A DNA stretch of 36,129 nt from an uncultured beta proteobacterium (lineage in GTDB: Bacteria > Pseudomonadota > Gammaproteobacteria > Burkholderiales > Burkholderiaceae_C), in assembly GCA_903920695.1 (NCBI GenBank), contig CAIXNB010000014.1, positions 1 through 36,129 on the forward strand, read 5' to 3'. The stretch's first letter is position 1. Each line of letters opens with the position of its first letter. The translations under genes and the position numbers were made by a program. Positions 24,602 to 33,367 of this stretch are shown here, one piece after another. The notes under the pieces were generated by a model. It was not told the DNA's origin. It saw only the letters and a program-made list of their open reading frames with translations, and did not search any database.

Positions 24602-25900
24602 TCAGTTATGCGCCAGGGCGTCAACGACCGGCATGTTCACGGTACGGCGCGCCACGGCGGCCGAGGCCACCATTGTCAGCATCACCATGACCACGATGGT
24701 CACCCCGTACATCAGCGGATCAACCGTGATGTTGAGCGGATAGCCCACCGAATAACCGGGTGGCGGCGGCATTTGGACCGGCACGATCAGGAGGAAAACA
24801 GACCCCGCCAACGCAATGGCTGCACCTACCAGCGCACCGACGCCACCGAGCACCATGCCTTCAAGCGACAAGGTGCGCAGCAACTGCCCCGGCAGCGTGC
24901 CCATGGCGCGCAGGGTGCCGATCTCGCGGGTGCGTTCGATGATGGCCATCGACATCGCGTTGGTCACGACAAACACCACAATCACGCCGATGATCAGGCC
25001 CAATGCACCGAAGATCCGGTTGTAGAGGTTGCGCACCCCCTTGTAGTAGAAAGCCTGATCCTCCCAGGTCTGCACCGTTAATTTGGGATAAGTCTTTTGC
25101 AAACTGGCCTGCATCGGGAAGGTCTGCTCCATGCGATTGAGGAAGATGCCAAGACGCGAGACTTTCTGCGTGTTCAGCAGCTTTTGCGCCGTGGCAATGT
25201 TGGCGTACACCATGCGCTTGTCCATCTCCGGTACGCCGGTCGAGAACACGCCTTTGACGCGCACGTCCAAGGCGTTCAGCGCGCCGTCCGTGGTGCTGGC
25301 CAGCAGGGTCACATTGCTGCCGGGCTTTGCCTTGAGGTTGCGCGCCAGCGCGTCACCGAGCATCACTTCGGGCTCCTTGGCATCGCTTGCCAGCACATCA
25401 CCTTCCTTCACCGTGAGAAACGGGCCCTTGACCGAAAACTCGCTGTCGGGTTCCACCCCCTGCCCAACCATCACGATGGACTTCTCGCCGTTGCTGATCA
25501 GGCCGCTGAAGTCAACCCGCGGCAGCACGGCGCGCACGGAAGCGTCGGCCAGCAGTTGCGCGCGCATATCCTTGACTTGGTCCAGCCCATACTGCAAGGG
25601 CGTCTCCTCGTCTTTCACAAAGTAGTCAGGCTGGCCCAGCACGAGATGGCCCGAGTCACGCGCGGCCCCTTCGGCCAGCGACTCGTAGGTGAACAGGGCA
25701 AAGCCGCCGGCGAGCAGGATGCCGGCCGTGCCCAGGGCCGCGATCGACACCGTGACCAGCGAACGGCGCCGGTTACGCATGGTGTTTTGCACGGCAAATT
25801 TGAGCCACATCCAATTCCCCGACAGGCCGCCCTTGGGGGAATTGGCCCCCTTGGGGGGCAGCGAATTACGCGAAGCGAAGAGCGAGGGGGTAATTTTCAT
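24602..25900 (-). CDS. ABC transporter permease of the LolE/MacB (FtsX) type
   Basis: A 432-residue inner-membrane permease. The first helix (~47-70, SIAALGTAGILLAGGFALFT) is followed by a ~230-residue periplasmic MacB-like core and then three C-terminal helices of the FtsX fold (~300-322, ~347-378, ~395-420). The ATG at 25898-25900 overlaps the ATPase stop by four bases and has GGGAG six bases upstream, so it is used. However, residues 3-30 (SLFASRNSLPPKGANS and on) are encoded by a repeat element, and normal homology begins at Met31 (MWLKFAVQNTMRNRRR, start 25810). The element thus seems to have added a ~30-residue N-terminal extension without breaking the frame. Confidence 0.9.
   Translation of the reverse strand: MKITPSLFASRNSLPPKGANSPKGGLSGNWMWLKFAVQNTMRNRRRSLVTVSIAALGTAGILLAGGFALFTYESLAEGAARDSGHLVLGQPDYFVKDEETPLQYGLDQVKDMRAQLLADASVRAVLPRVDFSGLISNGEKSIVMVGQGVEPDSEFSVKGPFLTVKEGDVLASDAKEPEVMLGDALARNLKAKPGSNVTLLASTTDGALNALDVRVKGVFSTGVPEMDKRMVYANIATAQKLLNTQKVSRLGIFLNRMEQTFPMQASLQKTYPKLTVQTWEDQAFYYKGVRNLYNRIFGALGLIIGVIVVFVVTNAMSMAIIERTREIGTLRAMGTLPGQLLRTLSLEGMVLGGVGALVGAAIALAGSVFLLIVPVQMPPPPGYSVGYPLNITVDPLMYGVTIVVMVMLTMVASAAVARRTVNMPVVDALAHN
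25811..25890. repeat. Comamonadaceae-type palindromic repeat inside the permease 5' end
   Basis: CCAATTCCCC (25811-25820) and GGGGAATTGG (25836-25845) are a perfect 10-bp inverted repeat. It is followed by CCCCCTTGGGGG (25846-25857) and a tail containing GCGAAGCGAAGAGCGAGGGGG. I recall this combination as a dispersed repeat in Comamonadaceae. It is translated in frame as part of the permease N-terminus. Confidence 0.65.
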
Positions 25901-26580
25901 ACGAGTCTCCCATCCAGCAGTGCCAGCACGCGGTCACAGCGGCTGCTCAAGCGGCTATCGTGTGTGGCAATTACAAAAGCGGCGCCCTCGGCATGTCCAA
26001 GTTCGCGCATCAGTTCCAGCACCTGGTCCGCAGTGTGCGAATCCAGGGCGGCGGTCGGTTCGTCGGCAATCACCAAGCGTGGCCGCTTGACCAGCGCGCG
26101 GGCTATTGCCACGCGCTGACGCTGCCCGCCCGACAGTGCATCGGGTAGATGGTTGGCATGCTCCAGCAGACCTACCGCCTTGAGCTGCGCCGCCACGCGC
26201 TCGCGCCGCTCGGCTAGTGGCACGCCGATGAGGAACAGAGGGTAGTCCACGTTCTCGGTCACCGTCATGACCGGCACCAGGTTAAAGCTCTGGAACACAA
26301 AGCCCAGCGCATCACGCCGCAGCAAGGTGCGCTGCACTTCGTCCAGACCGTTGACCTTTTTGCCGTCAAGCACGATATCGCCCGAGTCCGGCGTATCGAT
26401 CAGACCGCACAGGTTCAGGATCGTGCTCTTGCCACTGCCCGAGGGGCCGGTCAGCGCCAGCAACTCACCGGGCTGCGCCGACAGGTCAACGCCGCGCAGG
26501 GCCGGAATCACATGCTGACCCAGGCGGTAGGTCTTGTGCACGCCGTGCAGTTCAACCACGCTTGCGGCGGATTGGCTCAT
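25897..26580 (-). CDS. LolD/MacB-type ABC transporter ATPase
   Basis: A 227-residue ATPase, the normal length for LolD. Walker A GPSGSGKS (45-52), Q-loop FVFQSFNLVP (94-103), signature LSGGQRQR (149-156), Walker B LVIADEP (169-175) and the H-loop VIATHD are all present. The class-specific NLVPVMTVTENV is typical of the LolD/FtsE/MacB group that drives extraction or mechanotransmission rather than import. The ATG at 26578-26580 overlaps the stop of the upstream gene, and the stop overlaps the permease ATG, both by four bases. Upstream in-frame ATG at 26712 would add 44 non-homologous residues. Confidence 0.95.
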   Translation of the reverse strand: MSQSAASVVELHGVHKTYRLGQHVIPALRGVDLSAQPGELLALTGPSGSGKSTILNLCGLIDTPDSGDIVLDGKKVNGLDEVQRTLLRRDALGFVFQSFNLVPVMTVTENVDYPLFLIGVPLAERRERVAAQLKAVGLLEHANHLPDALSGGQRQRVAIARALVKRPRLVIADEPTAALDSHTADQVLELMRELGHAEGAAFVIATHDSRLSSRCDRVLALLDGRLV

Positions 26581-27233
26581 GATACGAGCGCCTTCAATTG
26601 GGCGCGCGCAGCCTCTGCCTGGGGCGCATTCGCCTGGATCGTATCGTTGAGGTACTTGCGGGCGTCGTCCAGGCGCTTTTCCTTCGCTGCCAGTCGAGCC
26701 GCAGCGAGCCATACATCACCGCGGAAACCCACAGGACTGGATACGAACAAGGGACTGACCAACACATCGTTCAGGAGCTTGGCACCGCGCGCGCCACGGT
26801 TCATGAAACCGGGCACGCCCAAATAGGTATTGGAAGCTATGTAGCGGACTTCAAGCGAGCCGGGCACCTGGTGCTGCAGCGGCGCGTCATGCTCTGGCGT
26901 GAGCAGCGTCAGCGCCTTGTCCAGCATGGCCAAGCCATCTTCGGCGTAACGCATCTTCTTCCAGGGCAGCATGGTGGTCCTGGACTTCAGACTGGTTGCG
27001 GCACCAGCATAGGCCATCAACACTGGATTGCCTGGCTCGCTCTTGAGCAGGGTTTCAAAAGCGTCAATCGCCTTCTCAATGGCGCTTTCATCGCCATTGT
27101 TGCCCTGCACGAATTGATCGAACGCTGGCTGGAACTGGGCCTCGGGCACGGCATGGGCGTTGCCCATCAGCGCAAAGGCCATGGACACGGCAAGGAAACT
27201 GGCGGACATCTTGGGTGTGAACTGAAACTTCAT
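26577..27233 (-). CDS. Exported helical-repeat (TPR-like) protein, first gene of Lol-like operon
   Basis: A 218-residue exported protein. The signal peptide is about 32 residues (MKFQFTPKMSASFLAVSMAF, cut near NAHAVPEA). The mature part is alpha-helical with TPR-like features: IEKAIDAFETLLKSEPGNPV (~56-75) and a C-terminal KEKRLDDARKYLNDTIQANAPQ. No enzyme motif. It is the first gene of the operon and overlaps the ATPase start by four bases, so it probably belongs to the transport pathway as a periplasmic adaptor. The chosen ATG begins the signal peptide; the longer frame starting at 27485 overlaps glnS on the other strand and is not supported. Confidence 0.82.
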   Translation of the reverse strand: MKFQFTPKMSASFLAVSMAFALMGNAHAVPEAQFQPAFDQFVQGNNGDESAIEKAIDAFETLLKSEPGNPVLMAYAGAATSLKSRTTMLPWKKMRYAEDGLAMLDKALTLLTPEHDAPLQHQVPGSLEVRYIASNTYLGVPGFMNRGARGAKLLNDVLVSPLFVSSPVGFRGDVWLAAARLAAKEKRLDDARKYLNDTIQANAPQAEAARAQLKALVS

Positions 27234-27339
27234 TTTGGAATCTCTCTTGGGTTGAATAAAAAGCAAAACAACGAGAACGGGGGCAAGCGTATTCAGTCGG
27301 AGCCGGACATGCACCCGCGTTGCGACAAAACTGTTTTCC

Positions 27340-27358
27340 TTTGGCGCGAAACGCCAAA
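27340..27358. promoter_or_regulatory. Hairpin TTTGGCG/CGCCAAA between divergent operons
   Basis: A 7-bp perfect inverted repeat (27340-27346 and 27352-27358) with a 5-nt loop lies in the 199-bp gap between the TPR-like gene and glnS. A-runs rather than T-runs follow on the plus strand, so it is not a terminator; an operator or leader structure is possible. Confidence 0.3.
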
Positions 27359-27419
27359 AAAGCGACGTGAGACTTGGCCACCGGTGCCGCACAGGCGCAA
27401 AACAGCCAGACCCGCCGTC

Positions 27420-27425
27420 TAAAAT
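27420..27425 (+). promoter_or_regulatory. Possible -10 element giving a leaderless glnS transcript
   Basis: TAAAAT (five of six) ends seven bases before the glnS ATG at 27433, so transcription would begin at the start codon. No Shine-Dalgarno sequence is present in between. Confidence 0.4.
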
Positions 27426-27432
27426 CGACCGC

Positions 27433-29226
27433 ATGAGCCCATCCACATCGCCCGACGCCGCCCCCCATGAACCCAAGACCAGCAACTTCCTGCGTCAGAT
27501 CATCGAACAGGACCTGGCCAAGGGCACGTACGCCACACGCAAGTGGGGCGGCAGCCCGGGAGACGCCGCGCATCACGCCGCCGGCCAGAGCGACCCGGCC
27601 AAAATCCGCACCCGCTTCCCGCCCGAGCCCAATGGCTACCTGCACATCGGCCACGCCAAGAGCATCTGCCTGAACTTCGGCCTGGCGCGCGACTATGGCG
27701 GCATCTGCCACCTGCGTTTTGACGACACCAACCCGGAGAAGGAAGACATCGAGTACGTCAACTCGATCTGCGATGCCATCAAATGGCTGGGTTTTGACTG
27801 GAACGGCTCAGCCGAGGCCGAACCATACCAGGCCAGCGACTACTTCGACTTCATGTACCTCGCGGCCGAGTACCTGATCGAGTCCGGCCACGCCTATGTC
27901 GACGAGCAAAGCGCCGAGGAAATCCGCATCAACCGTGGCGACTTCGGCAAGCCCGGCACCGACAGCCCGTTTCGCACACGCACACCGGCCGAGAACCTGG
28001 CACGCTTTCGCGAAATGCGCGATGGCAAGCACGAAGACGGCGCCATGGTGCTTCGCGCCAAAATCGACATGGCCAGCCCCAACATCAATCTGCGTGACCC
28101 GGCCATCTACCGCATCCGCCGCGCCACGCACCACAACACGGGCGACAAGTGGTGCATCTACCCGATGTACACCTTTGCGCACCCGATCGAGGACGCGCTG
28201 GAGCAGATCACGCACAGCATCTGCACGCTCGAATTCGAAGACCAGCGCCCGTTTTACGACTGGCTGCTGGAGCACCTGATCGAAGGCGGCCTGCTGAGCG
28301 CGCCAGCGCCCCGGCAGTACGAGTTTGCGCGCCTGAACCTGACCTATGTGATCACCAGCAAGCGCAAGCTCGCGCAACTGGTGTACGACCACCGCGTGAG
28401 CGGCTGGGACGACCCGCGCATGCCGACCATCGTGGGCCTGCGCCGGCGCGGCTACACGCCCGAGGCGATGCAACTGTTTGCCGAGCGCATCGGTGTCACC
28501 AAGAGCGACAGCTGGATCGACTATTCCACGCTCGAAGGCTGCCTGCGCGAAACGCTCGACGTCTCAGCACCGCGCGCCATGGCTGTGCTGGACCCGATCA
28601 AACTGGTGCTCGCCAACTGGGACGAGCTCATGGGTGCCGGCACGCTCGACGCCTGCACGGCGCCGCTGCACCCGCATCTGCCCGAGATGGGTCAGCGCCA
28701 GTTCAAGATCGGGAAAGAACTCTGGATCGAGCGCGGCGACTTTGAAGAGACGCCACCCAAGGGCTTCTTCCGCCTGTTCCCCGGCAACAAAGTGCGCCTG
28801 AAATACGGCCACGTGATTGAATGCACGGGCTGCAGCAAGGACGCCAACGGCCAGGTCACCGAAGTGCAAGCCAGGCTGATGCCCGACACCAAGAGCGGCA
28901 CACCCGGCGCCAACGCCGTCAAGGTCAAGGGCGTGATCACCTGGGTTGCCTTTGCCGACGCCATCAGCGCCGAAGTGCGCATGTACGACCGCCTGTTCAC
29001 CGACCCGAACCCCGACGCCGGCGGCAAGGACTTCATCGAAGGCCTGAACCCGAACAGCCTGAAAGTCGTTACCGCCATGGTCGAGCCGTCACTCGCCACC
29101 GCGAAAGCCGACGACAAGTTCCAGTTTGAGCGCGTCGGCTACTTTGTGGCGGATCGCATCGACCACGCGCCGGGCAGGCCGGTATTCAATCTGGCGGTGG
29201 GGTTAAGGGATGGGTGGGGAAAATAA
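27433..29226 (+). CDS. glnS: Glutaminyl-tRNA synthetase
   Basis: A 597-residue class I aminoacyl-tRNA synthetase that charges tRNA-Gln with glutamine. The HIGH signature is at residues 71-74 (RFPPEPNGYLHIGHAKS) and the KMSKS-equivalent is ITSKR at 307-311. FDDTNPEKE (~97-105) and the acceptor-binding and beta-barrel anticodon-binding domains follow in order; SRxxCS-type cysteines ECTGCSK lie in the C-terminal half. E. coli GlnRS is 554 residues; the extra length is a Ser/Pro-rich N-terminus (SPSTSPDAAPHEPK) and loop insertions. The ATG at 27433 is preferred to one at 27367 because the latter adds non-homologous residues. The GAT/CAB amidotransferase route is therefore not needed for Gln-tRNA. 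Confidence 0.98.
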   Translation: MSPSTSPDAAPHEPKTSNFLRQIIEQDLAKGTYATRKWGGSPGDAAHHAAGQSDPAKIRTRFPPEPNGYLHIGHAKSICLNFGLARDYGGICHLRFDDTNPEKEDIEYVNSICDAIKWLGFDWNGSAEAEPYQASDYFDFMYLAAEYLIESGHAYVDEQSAEEIRINRGDFGKPGTDSPFRTRTPAENLARFREMRDGKHEDGAMVLRAKIDMASPNINLRDPAIYRIRRATHHNTGDKWCIYPMYTFAHPIEDALEQITHSICTLEFEDQRPFYDWLLEHLIEGGLLSAPAPRQYEFARLNLTYVITSKRKLAQLVYDHRVSGWDDPRMPTIVGLRRRGYTPEAMQLFAERIGVTKSDSWIDYSTLEGCLRETLDVSAPRAMAVLDPIKLVLANWDELMGAGTLDACTAPLHPHLPEMGQRQFKIGKELWIERGDFEETPPKGFFRLFPGNKVRLKYGHVIECTGCSKDANGQVTEVQARLMPDTKSGTPGANAVKVKGVITWVAFADAISAEVRMYDRLFTDPNPDAGGKDFIEGLNPNSLKVVTAMVEPSLATAKADDKFQFERVGYFVADRIDHAPGRPVFNLAVGLRDGWGK

Positions 29227-29241
29227 GAAAGTGAGTCAGTC

Positions 29242-31428
29242 ATGGGAGAGAAAAGTCAGTCATATTGGTTTGTAGGCGCGAGCTACGGGGGGACTGACGA
29301 TCAGACGCCACGTTTTCTCAAAGAAGGCATTTGGGAGAACGGCTATGAGGACAAGTACCTCGATCTCGTTCGTGCCATGCAGCCTGGCGAGCGTATCGCC
29401 ATCAAGGCAGCTTACACACAAAAACATGACCTGCCCTTCGACAACCGTGGACTGACGGTTTCGGTGATGGTCATCAAAGCCATTGGAACGATTACTGCAA
29501 ACCCCGGCGATGGCCGGCGAGTGAAAGTTGACTGGACGCCGCTTGATCCGATCAAGCTCTGGTATTTCTACACCTACCAGCGAACGATCTGGCGAGTAAA
29601 ACTTGGCGCATGGGAACCCGAGGCACTAATCAAATTTGCCTTCGAAGGTGCCACGCAGGACATCGACCGTTTCCGCAACGCACCGTATTGGGCAGAACGC
29701 TTTGGTGATGCAGACCCGGACAAACGCCGATTCGGCTGGACCAAGTTTTACGAAGAGGTCGCCGACAAGTTGCTGGACTTCCGGAATAACCGCTCTGCCT
29801 TGGTCGCCGGCATCCGAGATATTGCGGGACGAGTCGACGGCCTCGGACATTTGACCGACGATAAATATGTGGATGGCACAACGGGTTTCGTGCGAGACAT
29901 TTGCCCGTTTACTACCATTGGCTTATTCAACCGGGGTATCACCAACGAAAATCGGAAAATCATTGCTACTGAACTGGCAAAATTTCTCGGCGTCACCGTG
30001 CCGATACCAACATCCTTTGAGGGCATACCGGTACTAAACAATCTGAAGTCCTGGTATTTTGGTTTTGAAAATGTACGCCCGGCCGATCACATTGATGCAT
30101 TGTGGAACGTGTTCGCAGCAGGGATTAGACTCGCCGACTCCGAGGATGCCAAGGTTCGCGATGATTTCGCTGTTGCGTTCGACAGTGCCAATGGTCGTCG
30201 CGGAGTTGCCTGGAATCTCACCTTCGGCCTATATTGGGTACGGCCGTGGTCGTTCCTGAGTCTGGATAGTGGATCGCAAACCTACATAACAAAAGCGCTG
30301 GGTATTCCCATCGGTTTGCATGGCCCCAAGAAGCGTTGCAATGCTGCCGATTACCTGACGGTGATGGATGTCTTGGAGTCAAAATTTCAAGATGAGGGAT
30401 TCCCGATTCACTCATTCCCCGAACTATCACTGGCTGCGTGGAATTACAAGGGACCCAGAGCGATCGCCTCGGAGTCAGAAGAGGACGATGCTGATACGGG
30501 AGACGCATCGGCGGCAATCGATGAGTCTGCCGATGTCGCCGCCGAGCCATATTCCATCGACGACATTCTGGCTGACGGTTGCTTCATGGATCGCGCCGAA
30601 CTTGTGCGGCTGATTGATCGCCTACGCGCCAAGAAAAACCTGATTCTGCAAGGGCCACCCGGAACCGGAAAGACTTGGCTGGCAAAACGCTTGGCCTTTG
30701 CCTTGATTGGTCAGCGTGATCATCGCAAGCTGCGGGCAATTCAGTTCCACCCAAATCTCTCTTATGAGGATTTCGTTCGCGGATGGCGTCCATCGGGTGA
30801 TGGCAAGTTGACTCTGGTTGATGGCGCCTTCATGGAGGCTATAGACGCTGCACGAGGAACCTCTCATCCTTACGTTGTCGTGATCGAAGAAATCAACCGG
30901 GGCAATCCTGCACAAATTTTTGGTGAAATGCTGACACTGTTGGAGGCGGATAAGAGATCGCCACATGAAGCCTTGGAACTGTGCTATCGGCGCAAACCCG
31001 ATGAACGAATCTACATTCCCGACAATCTGTACGTAATCGGCACAATGAATATTGCAGATCGCTCGCTGGCATTGGTAGATCTCGCGTTGCGCCGCCGATT
31101 TGCATTTGTGGATCTCGAGCCCAGACTGGGGCAACCGTGGCGCAATTGGTTGATCAGCCATTGTGGAATCGCTCCCGATCTCGTTGGCGAAATCGAAATC
31201 CGTATTGCCAAGTTGAATGAGGAGATTACTGCAGATTCAACATTGGGCCGCCAATTCCGCATTGGTCATAGCTACGTGACCCCACCAGTAGGAGCGATCA
31301 ACGGCGATGCGCGGGAGTGGTTCCGCCAAGTGGTGGCAACTGAGATTGGCCCCCTGCTCGATGAATACTGGTTTGATACCCTGGACAAATCACGGGCCGC
31401 ACAACAGCGCTTGGTCGAGGGCCTGTAA
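29242..31428 (+). CDS. mcrB: McrB-type restriction GTPase with EVE/PUA-like N-terminal domain
   Basis: A 728-residue AAA+ protein of the McrB family, the nucleotide-driven motor of type IV (modification-dependent) restriction. Walker A GPPGTGKT is at 471-478, Walker B VVVIEEINRGN at ~545-555, and the McrB signature MNIADRSLALVDLALRRRFAF begins at 602; McrB hydrolyses GTP. The N-terminal ~110 residues (SYWFVGASYGGTDDQTPRF, ending near DW) look like an EVE/PUA-type modified-base reader. A helical middle region (~115-400) and an acidic linker ESEEDDADTGDASAA (~412-426) follow. It lies only 15 bp after glnS and overlaps mcrC by one base (TAATG). Lower GC content than the genes before it points to horizontal acquisition. 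Confidence 0.92.
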   Translation: MGEKSQSYWFVGASYGGTDDQTPRFLKEGIWENGYEDKYLDLVRAMQPGERIAIKAAYTQKHDLPFDNRGLTVSVMVIKAIGTITANPGDGRRVKVDWTPLDPIKLWYFYTYQRTIWRVKLGAWEPEALIKFAFEGATQDIDRFRNAPYWAERFGDADPDKRRFGWTKFYEEVADKLLDFRNNRSALVAGIRDIAGRVDGLGHLTDDKYVDGTTGFVRDICPFTTIGLFNRGITNENRKIIATELAKFLGVTVPIPTSFEGIPVLNNLKSWYFGFENVRPADHIDALWNVFAAGIRLADSEDAKVRDDFAVAFDSANGRRGVAWNLTFGLYWVRPWSFLSLDSGSQTYITKALGIPIGLHGPKKRCNAADYLTVMDVLESKFQDEGFPIHSFPELSLAAWNYKGPRAIASESEEDDADTGDASAAIDESADVAAEPYSIDDILADGCFMDRAELVRLIDRLRAKKNLILQGPPGTGKTWLAKRLAFALIGQRDHRKLRAIQFHPNLSYEDFVRGWRPSGDGKLTLVDGAFMEAIDAARGTSHPYVVVIEEINRGNPAQIFGEMLTLLEADKRSPHEALELCYRRKPDERIYIPDNLYVIGTMNIADRSLALVDLALRRRFAFVDLEPRLGQPWRNWLISHCGIAPDLVGEIEIRIAKLNEEITADSTLGRQFRIGHSYVTPPVGAINGDAREWFRQVVATEIGPLLDEYWFDTLDKSRAAQQRLVEGL

Positions 31429-32549
31429 TGATTTCAGTTGCGGCTACGGATGCCGAGCCTCTGGATACTCTAGGGCACATTGGCCGTATCCCTGTTCGCA
31501 ACCTATGGCTGTTGATGCTTTACGCCTCCGACCTTTTCCGTCAAATCGGCAGAAAGAAGGTTTCAGTTGAGGACAATCCGGACGACATCCCCGACCTAGT
31601 GGCTGAGATATTGGCCCATGCCGTCGAGGAACGGTTATACCGGAATCTCAGCTCTGGTTTTCGCCAGCGTGAGGCCGAATTGAGCCGAGTTCGTGGGCGC
31701 ATTGACTTACTGACCACAGAGCGGCACCAGCTTCTTGCCCGTGGGAAAGTGGCTTGCCGCTTCGAAGAGCTGACGATCAACACCCCACGCAACCGCTACG
31801 TTCTCGCGGCTCTGGACGTCATCGCCGGAGTAGTGCGACAGCATGCGCTTTCTCATCGCTGCCGGAAACTCGCCAACACCCTCAAGCGACTCGGCGTATC
31901 AGGTATTCGCCCAACTCGCACTGAAGTGAGCACTGATCGCTGCGGACGTCACGATGCCAATGATCGATTCATGGTGGCGGCCGCCAGGTTGGCATTAGAT
32001 ATTGCTCTTCCCACCGAGGATGAAGGTGGTGAGTTTCTCGCGTCACCAGACCGTGACGAGACTTGGGCACGTCGTCTTTATGAGAAAGCGGTTGCTGGCT
32101 TTTACGATGTCGTGTTGTCATCCAGCGGCTGGCAGGTTTATGCTGGGAAAACCCTGCGCTGGCAGATCACTCACAAAACCGTGGGTATTGATGCAATTTT
32201 TCCGTCCATGCGCACGGATGTCGTGCTCGATCATGTTGGCAACGGCCGGCGCATCGTCATCGACACCAAGTTCACATCAATAGTGACGAAGGGCTGGTTC
32301 CGGGATGCCTCACTACGAAGCGGTTACGTTTATCAGATTTACACATACCTGCTTTCACAAGTGGGGCGCGGAGACGTCCTTGCAGACACTGCATCCGGCT
32401 TGCTTCTGCATCCGTCGATTGGCGAAATGATCGACGAAACGGTATTTATCCAAGGGCACGCCATTCGCTTTGCCACCGTGGATTTGACCGCACCAGCGGC
32501 TGACATCAGATCTCAGTTACTTCGTATGAGCAAGGCTACGTTGCAATGA
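31428..32549 (+). CDS. mcrC: McrC-type restriction endonuclease subunit
   Basis: A 373-residue McrC-like nuclease. The N-terminal part (GHIGRIPVRNLWLLMLYASD) is the McrC-specific region that contacts the McrB ring. The PD-(D/E)XK catalytic core has D264 in MRTDVVLD, then D279 and K281 in IVIDTKF, followed by YQIYTYLLSQ with the conserved Q...Y helix. All catalytic residues are present, so the enzyme should be active. With McrB it would cut DNA near modified cytosines or other bases read by the EVE-like domain. It starts on the last base of mcrB, ensuring joint expression. Confidence 0.92.
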   Translation: MISVAATDAEPLDTLGHIGRIPVRNLWLLMLYASDLFRQIGRKKVSVEDNPDDIPDLVAEILAHAVEERLYRNLSSGFRQREAELSRVRGRIDLLTTERHQLLARGKVACRFEELTINTPRNRYVLAALDVIAGVVRQHALSHRCRKLANTLKRLGVSGIRPTRTEVSTDRCGRHDANDRFMVAAARLALDIALPTEDEGGEFLASPDRDETWARRLYEKAVAGFYDVVLSSSGWQVYAGKTLRWQITHKTVGIDAIFPSMRTDVVLDHVGNGRRIVIDTKFTSIVTKGWFRDASLRSGYVYQIYTYLLSQVGRGDVLADTASGLLLHPSIGEMIDETVFIQGHAIRFATVDLTAPAADIRSQLLRMSKATLQ

Positions 32550-32565
32550 TGAACGAGGGACAACC

Positions 32566-33213
32566 GTGTCTGGTCCGGCAACCCAACTCAAATTGGGCAC
32601 ACCGTATGATTGTCAAATGCCCCGAAAGCCTAAGCCCTCACCCCGCGTAGTCATCTTCGCCGGCCCGAACGGCGCGGGCAAGTCAACCCATGCGGATGCG
32701 ATTCTTGCTGCGCTGGGCATGGCGACCTTTGTCAATGCCGACTACATTGCGCGTGGGCTGTCGGGTCGCAACACCGATGCGGTTGCATTTGAGGCGGGGC
32801 GCATCATGCTCAAGCGACTTCATCAACTGGGCGATGCCGGAGCGGATTTTGCGTTCGAGTCCACTCTATCGAGCCGCACGTTCGCGCCCTTTTTGCAGAC
32901 GCTGAAAGCGCAAGGATACGCAGTAGCCATTTACTATTTTTCACTCACCAATGCCCAGCTCGCAATACGGCGCGTCAAACTGCGAGTCGCTTTGGGTGGG
33001 CATGATGTGCCCAGCGATGTGGTCAAGCGCCGTTTTGGGCGTAGTCTGAGCAACTTCTTCAACCTTTATGCACCGCTGGCTGACGAATGGGCTTTGTTTG
33101 ATAATTCCTCTTCACACCAGGCGTTACCGGTAGCCACGCAAGTCGCAAGTAAACTGAAAGTCACGGAGGCCAGTACATGGCGCAAACTGCAAAAACTCAG
33201 CAAAGTCGTCTGA
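32566..33213 (+). CDS. Zeta-toxin-like P-loop kinase
   Basis: A 215-residue P-loop protein of the zeta-toxin-like family. Walker A GPNGAGKS is at 33-40, followed by NADYIA (57-62) and FESTLSSR (97-104), which holds the substrate-side Glu and Ser/Thr found in zeta-like kinases. The C-terminal part has ALFDNSS and a basic end. Zeta toxins phosphorylate UDP-N-acetylglucosamine and poison cell-wall synthesis; related stand-alone enzymes may have other substrates. The GTG at 32566 is chosen because GAGGGA lies at 32555-32560, five bases upstream; the ATG at 32617 has no ribosome site. A small gene overlaps its 3' end and is the probable partner. Confidence 0.88.
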   Translation: MSGPATQLKLGTPYDCQMPRKPKPSPRVVIFAGPNGAGKSTHADAILAALGMATFVNADYIARGLSGRNTDAVAFEAGRIMLKRLHQLGDAGADFAFESTLSSRTFAPFLQTLKAQGYAVAIYYFSLTNAQLAIRRVKLRVALGGHDVPSDVVKRRFGRSLSNFFNLYAPLADEWALFDNSSSHQALPVATQVASKLKVTEASTWRKLQKLSKVV

Positions 33214-33347
33214 CACCCTCCCCGAAAGCACTGCAAAAGGCCTTAGAGCAATCTGCCCGGCAGGCCCAAAGACTGGCTGATGCGTTTGGCATGGTCGTAC
33301 CCGGAGTCAAGCCAAAAGCCGCCAGCAGTACGCGCACCCCCCGATGA
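33177..33347 (+). CDS. Small 56-residue protein, probable partner of the zeta-like kinase
   Basis: A short gene that begins inside the last 37 bases of the kinase gene. It starts at ATG 33177 with CGGAGG at 33164-33169, seven bases upstream, the strongest ribosome site in this island. The product starts MAQTAKTQQSRLTPSPKALQ and has a helical middle SARQAQRLADAFGMVVPG, then a basic, probably disordered end. Its position and size suit an antitoxin or a stability partner. I recognise no named family. Overlap and a strong ribosome site argue that it is real and coupled to the kinase. Confidence 0.72.
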   Translation: MAQTAKTQQSRLTPSPKALQKALEQSARQAQRLADAFGMVVPGVKPKAASSTRTPR

Positions 33348-33367
33348 AGTGAAGCGGTTACAGTCCC

